This document shows, in pieces, positions 13,943 to 21,123 of a DNA stretch of 40,018 nt; the stretch's first letter is position 1; every line of letters begins with the position of its first letter. This DNA comes from Mycobacterium kyogaense (GTDB lineage Bacteria; Actinomycetota; Actinomycetes; Mycobacteriales; Mycobacteriaceae), in assembly GCF_003254575.1 (NCBI RefSeq), contig NZ_QJUA01000046.1, forward strand, positions 1 through 40,018, read 5' to 3'. The translations under genes and the position numbers were made by a program. Below the pieces are notes generated by a model, which had not been told where the DNA came from, made no database searches, and saw nothing but the letters and a program-made list of their open reading frames with translations.

Positions 13943-16224
13943 GGCCCACTCCTTTCTCGAGCCGCCGCCAGGCGCAGCGCCGCGACGGCGGCCTGCCCCA
14001 GAGCGACACCGCCGTCGTTGCACGGCACCACCCCGTGGGTGAGCACCGTCAGTCCTCGGGCGCGCAGGCCCGCCGAGATTCCGGCCAGCAGCAGGCGGTT
14101 GGCGAACACCCCACCGGTCAGGCCCACGGTCGTGATGCCGGCGTCGGCGGCGGCGGCCGCTGCGGCGCGCACCGTCGCATCACCCACCGCGTCGTGGAAG
14201 CTCCGCGCCAGGTCTTCGCGCGCCGCACCTGCGCGCAGGCCCTCCACCAGGCCGGCGATCACCGGCGCGGGATCGAGGACACCGGCGGTGACATCCAATC
14301 GCACTGCGGCACAGGGACGCCCGCGGCGCGCCAGGTGCTCGATCTCCACGGCGGCCTGGCCCTCGTAGGTCACCTGCTGACAGACCCCGAGAAGACTCGC
14401 GACGGCGTCGAAGAGCCGCCCCATGCTCGTCGTCGGGACACATCCCACGCCACGCTCGAGCTGCTGGGTCAGCACGTGCATGCCCGTCGGCCCCAGTGCC
14501 ACGACGGGAGGGAGGTCGTCGGCCGGATCGATGCCCGCGCGTCGCAGCAGATCGAGTGCGATACGCGCCGGCTGGCGGACGGCGCCTTCGCCACCCGGCA
14601 ACCAGAACGGCGCCAGGTGGCCGACCCGCGTGAATTCCGTGGCCCCCGTGATCGCGAGCAGTTCGCCTCCCCAGATGGTGCCATCGGTGCCGAAACCCGT
14701 TCCGTCATAGGTGATCGCCAGCATCGGCCGGCCGAGCATGCGATGTTCGGCGAGCAACGACATCGCGTGTGCGTGATGGTGCTGTACGGCCTCCCGCGGG
14801 CCGCCGTGGCGTTGCGCCCACCCAGTCGTGGCATATCGCGGGTGCATGTCGTGCGCGACGACGACTGGCACCGTGGCGGTCAGGAACATCAGGTGGTCGA
14901 CCGCCGCGGTGAAGCAGTCCTGGGTGCGGGGGTCGGCCATGTCACCCAGGTGCGAGGACAGATGCACGCGTCCGCGCAGGTCGGTCAGCGCGAACGTGGT
15001 CTTCAGATCACCGCCGGTCGCGAGAATCGTCGCCGCCGGCACGTCGAGCGCGACGGGCAGCGGCGCGTAGCCCCGCGACCGCCGCAGCGGGATCTCTGCC
15101 CCGTCGTCGGCGATCCCCACCACCGAGTCTTCGCACGGCACGTGGATCGGTCGGTCGTGGCCCAGCACGGCGTCGGCCAGACCGTCGATCCAGTCGAGGT
15201 TCTCGTCGCGGAAGACGATCGGGGATCCACCCTGATTCGCCGACGTCATCACCAACGCGGGAACGTCCGACCCGGCGAGGAGCAGATGGTGGACCGGAGT
15301 GTAGGCCAGCATCACCCCGAGATCGCCCAGTCCGGGCGCCACCTCGACGCTGACGCTGCCCGGGTGTGCGGGCAGCAGCACGATCGGCGCGGCCGACGAG
15401 GTGAGGGCGCGCTCGGCCGCAGCATCGACCACACAGATCCGCCGGGCCGCGTCCACATCGGCGACCATCACCGCGAACGGCTTGGCAGGCCGGCCCTTTC
15501 GTCGCCGCAGCGCAGCGACGGCCTCGTCGTCGTCGGCGCGGCACGCGAGGTGGTAGCCCCCGACGCCCTTGATCGCGACGATCATGCCTGCCCGCAGTGC
15601 CGCCGTGGCGGATTCGAGAGCAGCTCCCCCCGACCAGGGCCCGTCCCACGTCAGCTGCGGCCCGCAGTCGTGGCAGGCGATGGTCTGGGCGTGGTAGCGC
15701 CGGTCGGCCGGATCGGCGTACTCCGCGGCGCAGCGCGCGCACAGACCGAAACCGGCCATCGTGGTGGCCGGCCGGTCGTAGGGCAGGTCGGTGATCACCG
15801 TGTAGCGCGGCCCGCAATTGGTGCACGTGATGAACGGGTGACCGTGACGCCGGTCCGCGGGATCGAACAGCTCACGGCGACAGTCCGGACAGGTCGCGAT
15901 GTCGGGAGGCACCAGCGTGCGGGCATTCTCGTCACCGCTCGCGGCGCTGTCGACGATGTGGAATCCCGGATCGCCGCCGAGCGGGCGGGCCGTGACGTCG
16001 AAGGAGTCGACACGGGCGAGCGGCGGCGGATCGGTCCGCAGGGCATGTATCGCCGCGTCGACCTGCGAGCTCGGACCCTCGAATTCGCACTGCACCGAAC
16101 CCGCGTCGTTGCGCACGAACCCGCTCAGCTGATGCGCCGCGGCGATGCGGGCCACCGTCGGGCGGAATCCCACTCCCTGGACCACCCCGGTGACGCTCAC
16201 CCAGACACGTATGTGTGCGCTCAT
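13915..16224 (-). CDS. hypF: carbamoyltransferase HypF
   Basis: A 769-residue protein that uses carbamoyl phosphate and ATP to pass a carbamoyl group to HypE. Four parts are visible: an N-terminal acylphosphatase domain (VTGVVQGVGFRPTVARIA), two zinc fingers (CPDC...CTNC and CARC...CHDC, about residues 110-185), a YrdC-like domain (about 200-390) and a Kae1-like C-terminal domain with VQHHHAHAMSLLAEH and TYDGTGFGTDG. Start ATG 16224 has GAGGAG upstream; the frame goes on to 16281 without better support. It is the first gene of hypF-C-D-E and diverges from hypA-hypB. Length is normal. Confidence 0.95.
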   Translation of the reverse strand: MSAHIRVWVSVTGVVQGVGFRPTVARIAAAHQLSGFVRNDAGSVQCEFEGPSSQVDAAIHALRTDPPPLARVDSFDVTARPLGGDPGFHIVDSAASGDENARTLVPPDIATCPDCRRELFDPADRRHGHPFITCTNCGPRYTVITDLPYDRPATTMAGFGLCARCAAEYADPADRRYHAQTIACHDCGPQLTWDGPWSGGAALESATAALRAGMIVAIKGVGGYHLACRADDDEAVAALRRRKGRPAKPFAVMVADVDAARRICVVDAAAERALTSSAAPIVLLPAHPGSVSVEVAPGLGDLGVMLAYTPVHHLLLAGSDVPALVMTSANQGGSPIVFRDENLDWIDGLADAVLGHDRPIHVPCEDSVVGIADDGAEIPLRRSRGYAPLPVALDVPAATILATGGDLKTTFALTDLRGRVHLSSHLGDMADPRTQDCFTAAVDHLMFLTATVPVVVAHDMHPRYATTGWAQRHGGPREAVQHHHAHAMSLLAEHRMLGRPMLAITYDGTGFGTDGTIWGGELLAITGATEFTRVGHLAPFWLPGGEGAVRQPARIALDLLRRAGIDPADDLPPVVALGPTGMHVLTQQLERGVGCVPTTSMGRLFDAVASLLGVCQQVTYEGQAAVEIEHLARRGRPCAAVRLDVTAGVLDPAPVIAGLVEGLRAGAAREDLARSFHDAVGDATVRAAAAAAADAGITTVGLTGGVFANRLLLAGISAGLRARGLTVLTHGVVPCNDGGVALGQAAVAALRLAAARERSGPCVSVSPAG

Positions 16225-16255
16225 GGCGCGGACTCCTCGAACGCTGCGTCGCCCC

Positions 16256-16261
16256 AGGCTA
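16256..16261 (-). promoter_or_regulatory. hypF -10 element (TAGCCT)
   Basis: TAGCCT on the minus strand fits TANNNT and predicts a leader of about 25 nt that includes the GAGGAG ribosome binding site of hypF. Confidence 0.4.
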
Positions 16262-16314
16262 ACTCCGCGCGGCGTCCCCAACTATCGAAATCCGGCAGAC
16301 ACTTCTGCGCAATT

Positions 16315-16329
16315 CCGACCCCCCGTCGG
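16315..16329. promoter_or_regulatory. inverted repeat CCGAC-N5-GTCGG in hypF/hypA region
   Basis: Perfect 5-bp arms around a C5 spacer, 3 nt before the hypA -10. It could be an operator for the divergent hyp genes; short arms in GC-rich DNA make chance possible. Confidence 0.25.
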
Positions 16330-16332
16330 GAT

Positions 16333-16338
16333 TACGCT
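16333..16338 (+). promoter_or_regulatory. hypA -10 element (TACGCT), leaderless
   Basis: TACGCT ends 6 nt before the GTG start at 16345. hypA shows no ribosome binding site, so a leaderless message fits. Confidence 0.45.
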
Positions 16339-16344
16339 GACCGT

Positions 16345-16731
16345 GTGCACGAGTTGTCCCTGTGCCACGCCATCGCCGGCGTGGTCCGCAGCCACGCCGA
16401 CGGCCGACCGGTCGAGGTGGTCCGGGTGCGCGTCGGCGCCCTCCGGCAGGTGGTCGCGGATTCGTTGCTGTTCTGCTGGTCGGTCGTCGCCGAACACGAC
16501 GGCTTGGCCGGGGCGGCGCTGGAACTCGAGCAGGTGCCCGCGGCGGTGAGTTGCCGTGTGTGCGGGCAGGAATCGGAGATCACCTCTCGATGGTCGGTGT
16601 GCTGCCCGGCCTGCGGGAGCGCCGACGTGACGGTGATCCGCGGAGAGGAGTTCCTCGTGACCTCGATCGACATCACCACCTGCACCACGACCGACGCAGC
16701 CACCGAGCCGGCGGGCCGGCACCGTGGGTAG
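16345..16731 (+). CDS. hypA: nickel chaperone HypA
   Basis: A 128-residue nickel metallochaperone beginning MHELSLCHAI; the amino terminus with His2 and Glu3 is the nickel site. The zinc-binding core has two CxxC pairs, C70/C73 and C87/C90. It hands nickel to the large subunit together with HypB. The start is GTG 16345, fixed by the invariant MHE terminus. The last 15 residues extend slightly beyond most HypA proteins. It overlaps hypB by 8 nt. It is probably read from a leaderless message. Confidence 0.95.
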   Translation: MHELSLCHAIAGVVRSHADGRPVEVVRVRVGALRQVVADSLLFCWSVVAEHDGLAGAALELEQVPAAVSCRVCGQESEITSRWSVCCPACGSADVTVIRGEEFLVTSIDITTCTTTDAATEPAGRHRG

Positions 16732-17482
16732 GTTCCATCGCCACGATGACGGCACGGTGCACAGCCACGAGCACGACGGCACGCACGGGCACGGCGATCA
16801 CAGCGGATACCAGACCGCCGGACAGCGCATCGATGTGCTCGAGGCCATCTTCTCCGAGAACGACGTCCTCGCCGCGCAGAACCGGGAGATGTTCGCCGAC
16901 AACGGAGTTCGCGCACTGAACGTGATGAGTTCGCCGGGCTCCGGCAAGACCGCGGTGTTGAGCGCGACCCTCGACGAACTGGCCGGTGAGCTCGCGGTCG
17001 GAATCATCGAAGGGGACATTGCCACGGACCTCGACGCCGCCCGCCTGGCAGGTCGGGGTGCACAGATCTCACTGCTCAACACCGACAACGGCTTTGGCGG
17101 TGAATGCCATCTCGACGCCCCGATGGTGCACCGGGCTCTGACGGGGCTGGACCTCACCGTTCTCGATCTGGTGATCATCGAGAACGTCGGAAACCTGGTC
17201 TGCCCCGCAGAGTTCGACGTGGGCGAGCACGCCAAGGCGATGGTCTACTCGCTGACCGAGGGCGAGGACAAGCCGCTGAAGTACCCGGTGATGTTCCGTG
17301 CGGTCGACGTGGTGCTGCTGAACAAGATCGACCTCGCGCCCTACCTCGATGCCGACGTCGCCACCTACACCGACCGGATCCGGCAGATCAATCCGGGCGC
17401 CACGGTGCTGCCGGTCAGCGCCAAGACCGGCGAGGGCATGGCGCAGTGGTTCTCCTGGTTGCGCCGCTTCGCCACGGCTTGA
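16724..17482 (+). CDS. hypB: GTPase / nickel-binding protein HypB
   Basis: A 252-residue GTPase that drives nickel insertion. The N-terminal 26 residues are histidine-rich (eight His between positions 5 and 26), a nickel-storage type of segment. The P-loop is SSPGSGKT (69-76), followed by IEGDIATD, the ENVGNLVCPAEFD metal-binding region with its conserved Cys, and NKIDLAP for guanine recognition. Start GTG 16724 lies within the end of hypA. The gene ends 4 nt before the convergent aldR stop, so there is little room for a terminator between them. Confidence 0.95.
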   Translation: MGRFHRHDDGTVHSHEHDGTHGHGDHSGYQTAGQRIDVLEAIFSENDVLAAQNREMFADNGVRALNVMSSPGSGKTAVLSATLDELAGELAVGIIEGDIATDLDAARLAGRGAQISLLNTDNGFGGECHLDAPMVHRALTGLDLTVLDLVIIENVGNLVCPAEFDVGEHAKAMVYSLTEGEDKPLKYPVMFRAVDVVLLNKIDLAPYLDADVATYTDRIRQINPGATVLPVSAKTGEGMAQWFSWLRRFATA

Positions 17483-17486
17483 CGTC

Positions 17487-17999
17487 TCACAGCGGCGATG
17501 CGCCGCGCAGATGCTCGAAGATCAGCGACGTCTGGGTGCCCGCGACGTCCGCGTCGGCGTTGAGGTTCTCCACGACGAACTTTCGCAGATCGTCGGTGTC
17601 GCGGGCGGCGACGTGCAGAAGGAAATCGTCGGCGCCGGCGAGGAAGTACACATCCATCACCTGGGGCTTGCGCCGGATCTGACCGATGAAATTACGGATC
17701 TTGCCGCGGGCGTTGGCCTGCAGGCTCACCGAGATCATCGCCTGCAGGGTCAGCCCGATCGCCGCCGGATCGATGTCGGCGTAGAAGCCGCGGATGACGC
17801 CGAGTTCGGTCAGTCGTCGCACCCGTCCGTGACACGTGGACGGCGCGATGCCGATGAGTTCGGCCAGGGCGCTGTTGGGCAGCCGGGCGTCTGCGTGCAG
17901 TGCGGTCAGAATGCGTCGGTCGACATCATCGAGAATGATCCGAACATCCTTCGACGAGGTCCGCGATGACGCAGGGGTTGCCGTCGATTCTTCTGACAT
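17487..17999 (-). CDS. aldR: Lrp/AsnC-family regulator AldR
   Basis: A 170-residue regulator: an N-terminal winged helix-turn-helix (about 25-80, LDDVDRRILTALHADARLPNSALAELIG in two parts) and a C-terminal RAM/ligand domain (about 90-160). It diverges from ald, the arrangement known in M. tuberculosis and M. smegmatis, where AldR controls alanine dehydrogenase in response to alanine. The first 20 residues are Ser/Thr-rich and likely disordered. ATG 17999 is preceded by TAGTCT at 6 nt, so the message is probably leaderless. Confidence 0.93.
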   Translation of the reverse strand: MSEESTATPASSRTSSKDVRIILDDVDRRILTALHADARLPNSALAELIGIAPSTCHGRVRRLTELGVIRGFYADIDPAAIGLTLQAMISVSLQANARGKIRNFIGQIRRKPQVMDVYFLAGADDFLLHVAARDTDDLRKFVVENLNADADVAGTQTSLIFEHLRGASPL

Positions 18000-18104
18000 G
18001 GACGCAGACTATCGAATCTTCGTCATGAATATTGTGTATGCATCGATGTTTCTTCACACTTGAGGCAAGTCTGCCCCAGTTTCCCCCGATTTTCAGGAGC
18101 AAAA
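18000..18104. promoter_or_regulatory. aldR/ald divergent operator-promoter region
   Basis: An unusually AT-rich 105-nt spacer for this genome. It contains the aldR -10 (TAGTCT, minus strand, 18006-18011), GAATCTT and GAATATT as near direct repeats (18014, 18027), the palindrome CATCGATG (18041-18048) and the ald ribosome binding site CAGGAG (18094-18099). Lrp-family proteins bind several spaced AT-rich sites, so these are candidates for AldR binding. Confidence 0.5.
18006..18011 (-). promoter_or_regulatory. aldR -10 element (TAGTCT), leaderless
   Basis: TAGTCT on the minus strand ends 6 nt before ATG 17999, with no ribosome binding site between. Confidence 0.45.
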
Positions 18105-19220
18105 ATGCGTGTCGGTGTGCCGACCGAGATCAAGAACAACGAGTACCGGGTCGCGATCACGCCCGCCGGCGTGGCCGAGCTGACCCAGCGTGGCCACGAC
18201 GTGCTGGTCCAGTCGGGCGCCGGCGATGGCTCGGCCATCACCGACGGCGACTTCAAGGCCGCGGGCGCGCAGATCGTCGCCGATGCCGACACGGTGTGGG
18301 GCGAAGCCGAACTGCTCCTCAAGGTCAAGGAGCCCATCGAGCCGGAGTACGCGAAGATGCGGGCCGGCCAGACGCTGTTCACCTATCTCCACCTGGCGGC
18401 CTCCAAGCCGTGCACCGATGCCCTCCTGGCCTCCGGCACCACCTCCATCGCCTACGAGACCGTGCAGACCGCCGACGGCGCTCTGCCGCTGCTGGCACCG
18501 ATGAGCGAGGTCGCGGGCCGACTGTCGGCACAGGTCGGTGCGTACCACCTGATGCGCACGCAGGGCGGACGCGGCGTTCTGATGGGCGGCGTTCCCGGCG
18601 TGGCTCCCGCCAAGGTCGTCGTGATCGGCGGCGGCATGGCCGGTGACAACGCGGCAGCGGTGGCCTGGGGCATGGGCGCCCACGTGACGGTGTTCGACCT
18701 GAACATCAACACCCTGCGCAAGATCGATGCCGAGTACGGCGGCGCCATCGAGACCCGCTACTCCTCGAGCCTCGACCTGGAGGCCGCGGTCAAGGAAGCC
18801 GACCTGGTGATCGGGGCGGTCCTGATCCCGGGCGCCAAGGCACCCAAGCTCGTCACGAATTCGACTGTCGCAGAGATGAAGTCGGGCGCAGTACTGGTAG
18901 ACATCGCCATCGACCAGGGCGGCTGCTTCGAGGATTCCCGGCCCACCACGCACGACGATCCCACGTTCGCCGTGCACGACACCGTGTTCTACTGCGTGGC
19001 CAACATGCCCGGCGCGGTGCCGCGGACGTCGACCTACGCACTCACCAACGCGACCATGCCCTACGTGCTCAAACTCGCGGGCAAGGGGTGGCGCGACGCC
19101 TGCCGCGCCGACGCCGCGCTGGCCAAGGGCCTGTCGACGCACGACGGGGCGCTGCTGTCCGAGCAGGTGGCCACCGACCTCGGTCTGCCCTTCACCGATC
19201 CGGCCGGCCTGCTGGCCTGA
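18105..19220 (+). CDS. ald: L-alanine dehydrogenase
   Basis: A 371-residue enzyme, the same length as the M. tuberculosis protein. It interconverts alanine and pyruvate plus ammonium with NAD(H). The start MRVGVPTEIKNNEYRVAITP is the family signature, and VVIGGGMAGDNAAAVAWGMG is the Rossmann NAD-binding glycine loop (about 170-190). ATG 18105 has CAGGAG upstream; the open frame to 18060 is not needed. Regulation is probably by AldR, encoded divergently. The ald stop lies 7 nt from the stop of the convergent UPF0225 gene. Confidence 0.97.
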   Translation: MRVGVPTEIKNNEYRVAITPAGVAELTQRGHDVLVQSGAGDGSAITDGDFKAAGAQIVADADTVWGEAELLLKVKEPIEPEYAKMRAGQTLFTYLHLAASKPCTDALLASGTTSIAYETVQTADGALPLLAPMSEVAGRLSAQVGAYHLMRTQGGRGVLMGGVPGVAPAKVVVIGGGMAGDNAAAVAWGMGAHVTVFDLNINTLRKIDAEYGGAIETRYSSSLDLEAAVKEADLVIGAVLIPGAKAPKLVTNSTVAEMKSGAVLVDIAIDQGGCFEDSRPTTHDDPTFAVHDTVFYCVANMPGAVPRTSTYALTNATMPYVLKLAGKGWRDACRADAALAKGLSTHDGALLSEQVATDLGLPFTDPAGLLA

Positions 19221-19227
19221 CGCCCTC

Positions 19228-19614
19228 TCAGAACACCTCCCCGTCGACGTAGAACCAGCGACGGGCTCTCACAGCGAACCGGGACCGCTCATGCAGCGTC
19301 CCGGTTCGTTGGCTTTCAGAGTCCCGATACGTCGCTCGAAACTCCACGGTGTCGTCGTTGTTCGGGGTATCGGTGTCGACGTCGAGGATCACGAGGCCGG
19401 TCCACTGCACCGCCGGGTCGATCGTCACCTCCTCTGGACGGGTGCGCGGATGCCAGGTACGCCAGAGGTGGTCGGCGTCGCCGACCGCGAACGCGGTGTA
19501 GCGCGAGCGCATCAACTCCTCGGCGGTGCGCGCGAGACGCTCGCCGCTGAGCAGAGGCAGACAACACTGGTGCGCAACCACACCGGTTCCACACGGGCAA
19601 AGAGCGTCCGGCAT
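19228..19614 (-). CDS. UPF0225 (YchJ-like) zinc-binding protein
   Basis: A 128-residue protein. The start holds the SEC-C type zinc motif CPCGTGVVAHQCC, followed by the family segment ARTAEELMRSRYTAFAVGDADHLWRTWHP and a C-terminal NTF2-like fold. Function of the family is unknown. Start ATG 19614 puts the zinc motif at the terminus as in relatives. It diverges from the GXWXG gene with only 45 nt between starts; CACACT (minus, 19621-19626) 6 nt before the start is a near match to a leaderless -10. Confidence 0.88.
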   Translation of the reverse strand: MPDALCPCGTGVVAHQCCLPLLSGERLARTAEELMRSRYTAFAVGDADHLWRTWHPRTRPEEVTIDPAVQWTGLVILDVDTDTPNNDDTVEFRATYRDSESQRTGTLHERSRFAVRARRWFYVDGEVF

Positions 19615-19632
19615 GTCTGCAGTGTGCCCTAT

Positions 19633-19646
19633 TTGACGGGTGTCAA
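19633..19646. promoter_or_regulatory. inverted repeat TTGAC-N4-GTCAA
   Basis: Perfect 5-bp arms with a 4-nt spacer in the middle of the 45-nt divergent region. On the minus strand its right arm reads TTGACA, a good -35. It could serve as a shared operator or -35 element for both genes. Confidence 0.35.
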
Positions 19647-19647
19647 G

Positions 19648-19653
19648 TACACT
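19648..19653 (+). promoter_or_regulatory. -10 element TACACT, leaderless
   Basis: TACACT ends 6 nt before ATG 19660 of the GXWXG gene; no ribosome binding site lies between. Confidence 0.45.
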
Positions 19654-19659
19654 GCGGGC

Positions 19660-20241
19660 ATGTCTGTGCCGACCCAGCTGCCCTCCGACCTCCTTCGCGA
19701 TGTGCTCCCCAGCGCCCCCACGACCACGGCCGATGCGCTGGCGCTGTTCGACTCGCTGCCCGCCGTCGAGACCGAGTTCATGCTCGGCACCTGGCACGGC
19801 GCCGAGGTCCCGACCGGCCACCCCCTCGACGGCATGCTCGAGGCCAGCGGCTGGTGGGGCAAGCAGTACACCGACAGTGAGACCGTGCACCCGCTGCTGT
19901 TCCCCACCCGGGACAGCTCCGGGTTGTGGCCGCTGAATCCGCTACCCGCGTTCGCCGGGCTCGGCATCGCGACGAAGATTCCGGGGCTCAAGGACCGCGA
20001 TCTCTCGGGGCTCATCGCCGCGCTGCGGCCTGTGCTCGCCGCCCGCGGACCGAAGGCGCGCCTGCGCACCACGCGCTACCGCGGAGTGGACACCGCGACG
20101 ATGATCTACGACCAGCTGCCCATCAACGACGTGTTCCGTCGGCTCGGCGAGGAGAGCGTGCTGGGTGCGATGGATCTGCGCGGCATCCGCAAGCCGTACT
20201 TCTTCCTGCTACACCGCGACAATTCACGCCGGCTGGGATAG
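19660..20241 (+). CDS. GXWXG / DUF4334 domain protein
   Basis: A 193-residue protein. Residues about 35-95 form the GXWXG domain (LGTWHGAEVPTGHPLDGML, then GWWGKQY); residues about 130-190 form the DUF4334 domain (LRTTRYRGVDTATMIYDQLPI ... FFLLHRD, split). Such proteins are common in actinobacteria and their function is not established. The start ATG 19660 fits the predicted leaderless -10; a longer frame upstream crosses the divergent gene and is not credible. It converges on blaS, with an 18-nt overlap of the two ends. Confidence 0.85.
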   Translation: MSVPTQLPSDLLRDVLPSAPTTTADALALFDSLPAVETEFMLGTWHGAEVPTGHPLDGMLEASGWWGKQYTDSETVHPLLFPTRDSSGLWPLNPLPAFAGLGIATKIPGLKDRDLSGLIAALRPVLAARGPKARLRTTRYRGVDTATMIYDQLPINDVFRRLGEESVLGAMDLRGIRKPYFFLLHRDNSRRLG

Positions 20242-21123
20242 TTCGGGCGATACCGCCGCGGCGATCTCGCCGATCAACGGTCGCAAGCTGTCGGCGTCGG
20301 GATCGTCTGTGGCCGAACGGGTCATGATCGACAGGAGCCACCGCTGCCCCTGCGGCCCGTAGGCGATGCCGACGTCGTTGGTGGTCCCGTATCCCCCGCT
20401 GCCGGTCTTGTCCGCGGTCGCCCACCCGTCCGGCAAGCCCGCACGCATGCTCGACGTCTGATTGGCCCGCATCCAGTCCTCGAGCTTCTGGCGGTGCGCC
20501 ACATGGAGGACGTCGCCGGTCAACATGGCCCGGTAGCCGATACCCAGGGCACGTGGCGTGCTGGTGTCGCGCGGATCGCCGGGTACTGCGGTGTTGAGTT
20601 CGGTTTCCCACCGGTCCAGGCGCGTGCGGTCGTCACCGACGCTGCGGGCGAAAGCGGTGATCGCCGGCGGGCCGCCCAGGGTGCCCAGCAACAGATTGCC
20701 CGCGGCGTTGTCGCTCTCCTGCAGCGCCGCCTGGCACAGTTCCGCCAGCGTCATCGTCGAGCCCACCCGTGGTTCGGTCACCGGTGAGTGGGGTCGGATA
20801 TCGCTGGGCTGCACCGCGATCGCGTCGGTGAGAGCCAACCTGCCCTGCTGCGCGCGCTGCAGCACCGCCGCTGACGCGTAGGCCTTGAAGGTCGAGCACA
20901 TCGCGAACGTGTCGTCGGCGCCGACCTCGACGGTGCGGTCCGAGCCGAGATCGACGGCGTACACGCCGATCCGGGCGTTGTGCCGGCGCCCGAGCGCGGC
21001 CAGCCGATCACCGATCGGCGGCAGCGGCTCGGCGGGGTCCGCCAGCACAGTCGATCGCGAACAGGCGGCCAGACCGGCCAGGGTGAGCCCGCCGATGAGG
21101 AGTCCGCGCCGGGAGACCGTCAT
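20224..21123 (-). CDS. blaS: class A beta-lactamase
   Basis: A 299-residue serine beta-lactamase. All class A motifs are present: S77-T-F-K80, S137-D-N139, E173 in WETELN (the general base) and K239-T-G241. The N-terminus has a twin-arginine pair (SRRGLL) followed by a hydrophobic stretch and a lipobox-like LAAC21, so it should be exported by Tat and lipid-anchored. M. smegmatis carries blaS next to ald in the same arrangement. The ATG overlaps the pepR stop by 4 nt, which couples its translation to the peptidase gene. It should hydrolyse penicillins and contribute to intrinsic beta-lactam resistance; the spectrum cannot be judged here. Confidence 0.94.
   Translation of the reverse strand: MTVSRRGLLIGGLTLAGLAACSRSTVLADPAEPLPPIGDRLAALGRRHNARIGVYAVDLGSDRTVEVGADDTFAMCSTFKAYASAAVLQRAQQGRLALTDAIAVQPSDIRPHSPVTEPRVGSTMTLAELCQAALQESDNAAGNLLLGTLGGPPAITAFARSVGDDRTRLDRWETELNTAVPGDPRDTSTPRALGIGYRAMLTGDVLHVAHRQKLEDWMRANQTSSMRAGLPDGWATADKTGSGGYGTTNDVGIAYGPQGQRWLLSIMTRSATDDPDADSLRPLIGEIAAAVSPELSQPA

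Noticed and set aside
14035..16731. 898-codon open frame on the plus strand running into hypA
   Set aside because: Only the last 128 codons (HypA, beginning MHELSLC) look like protein. The rest is antisense to hypF.
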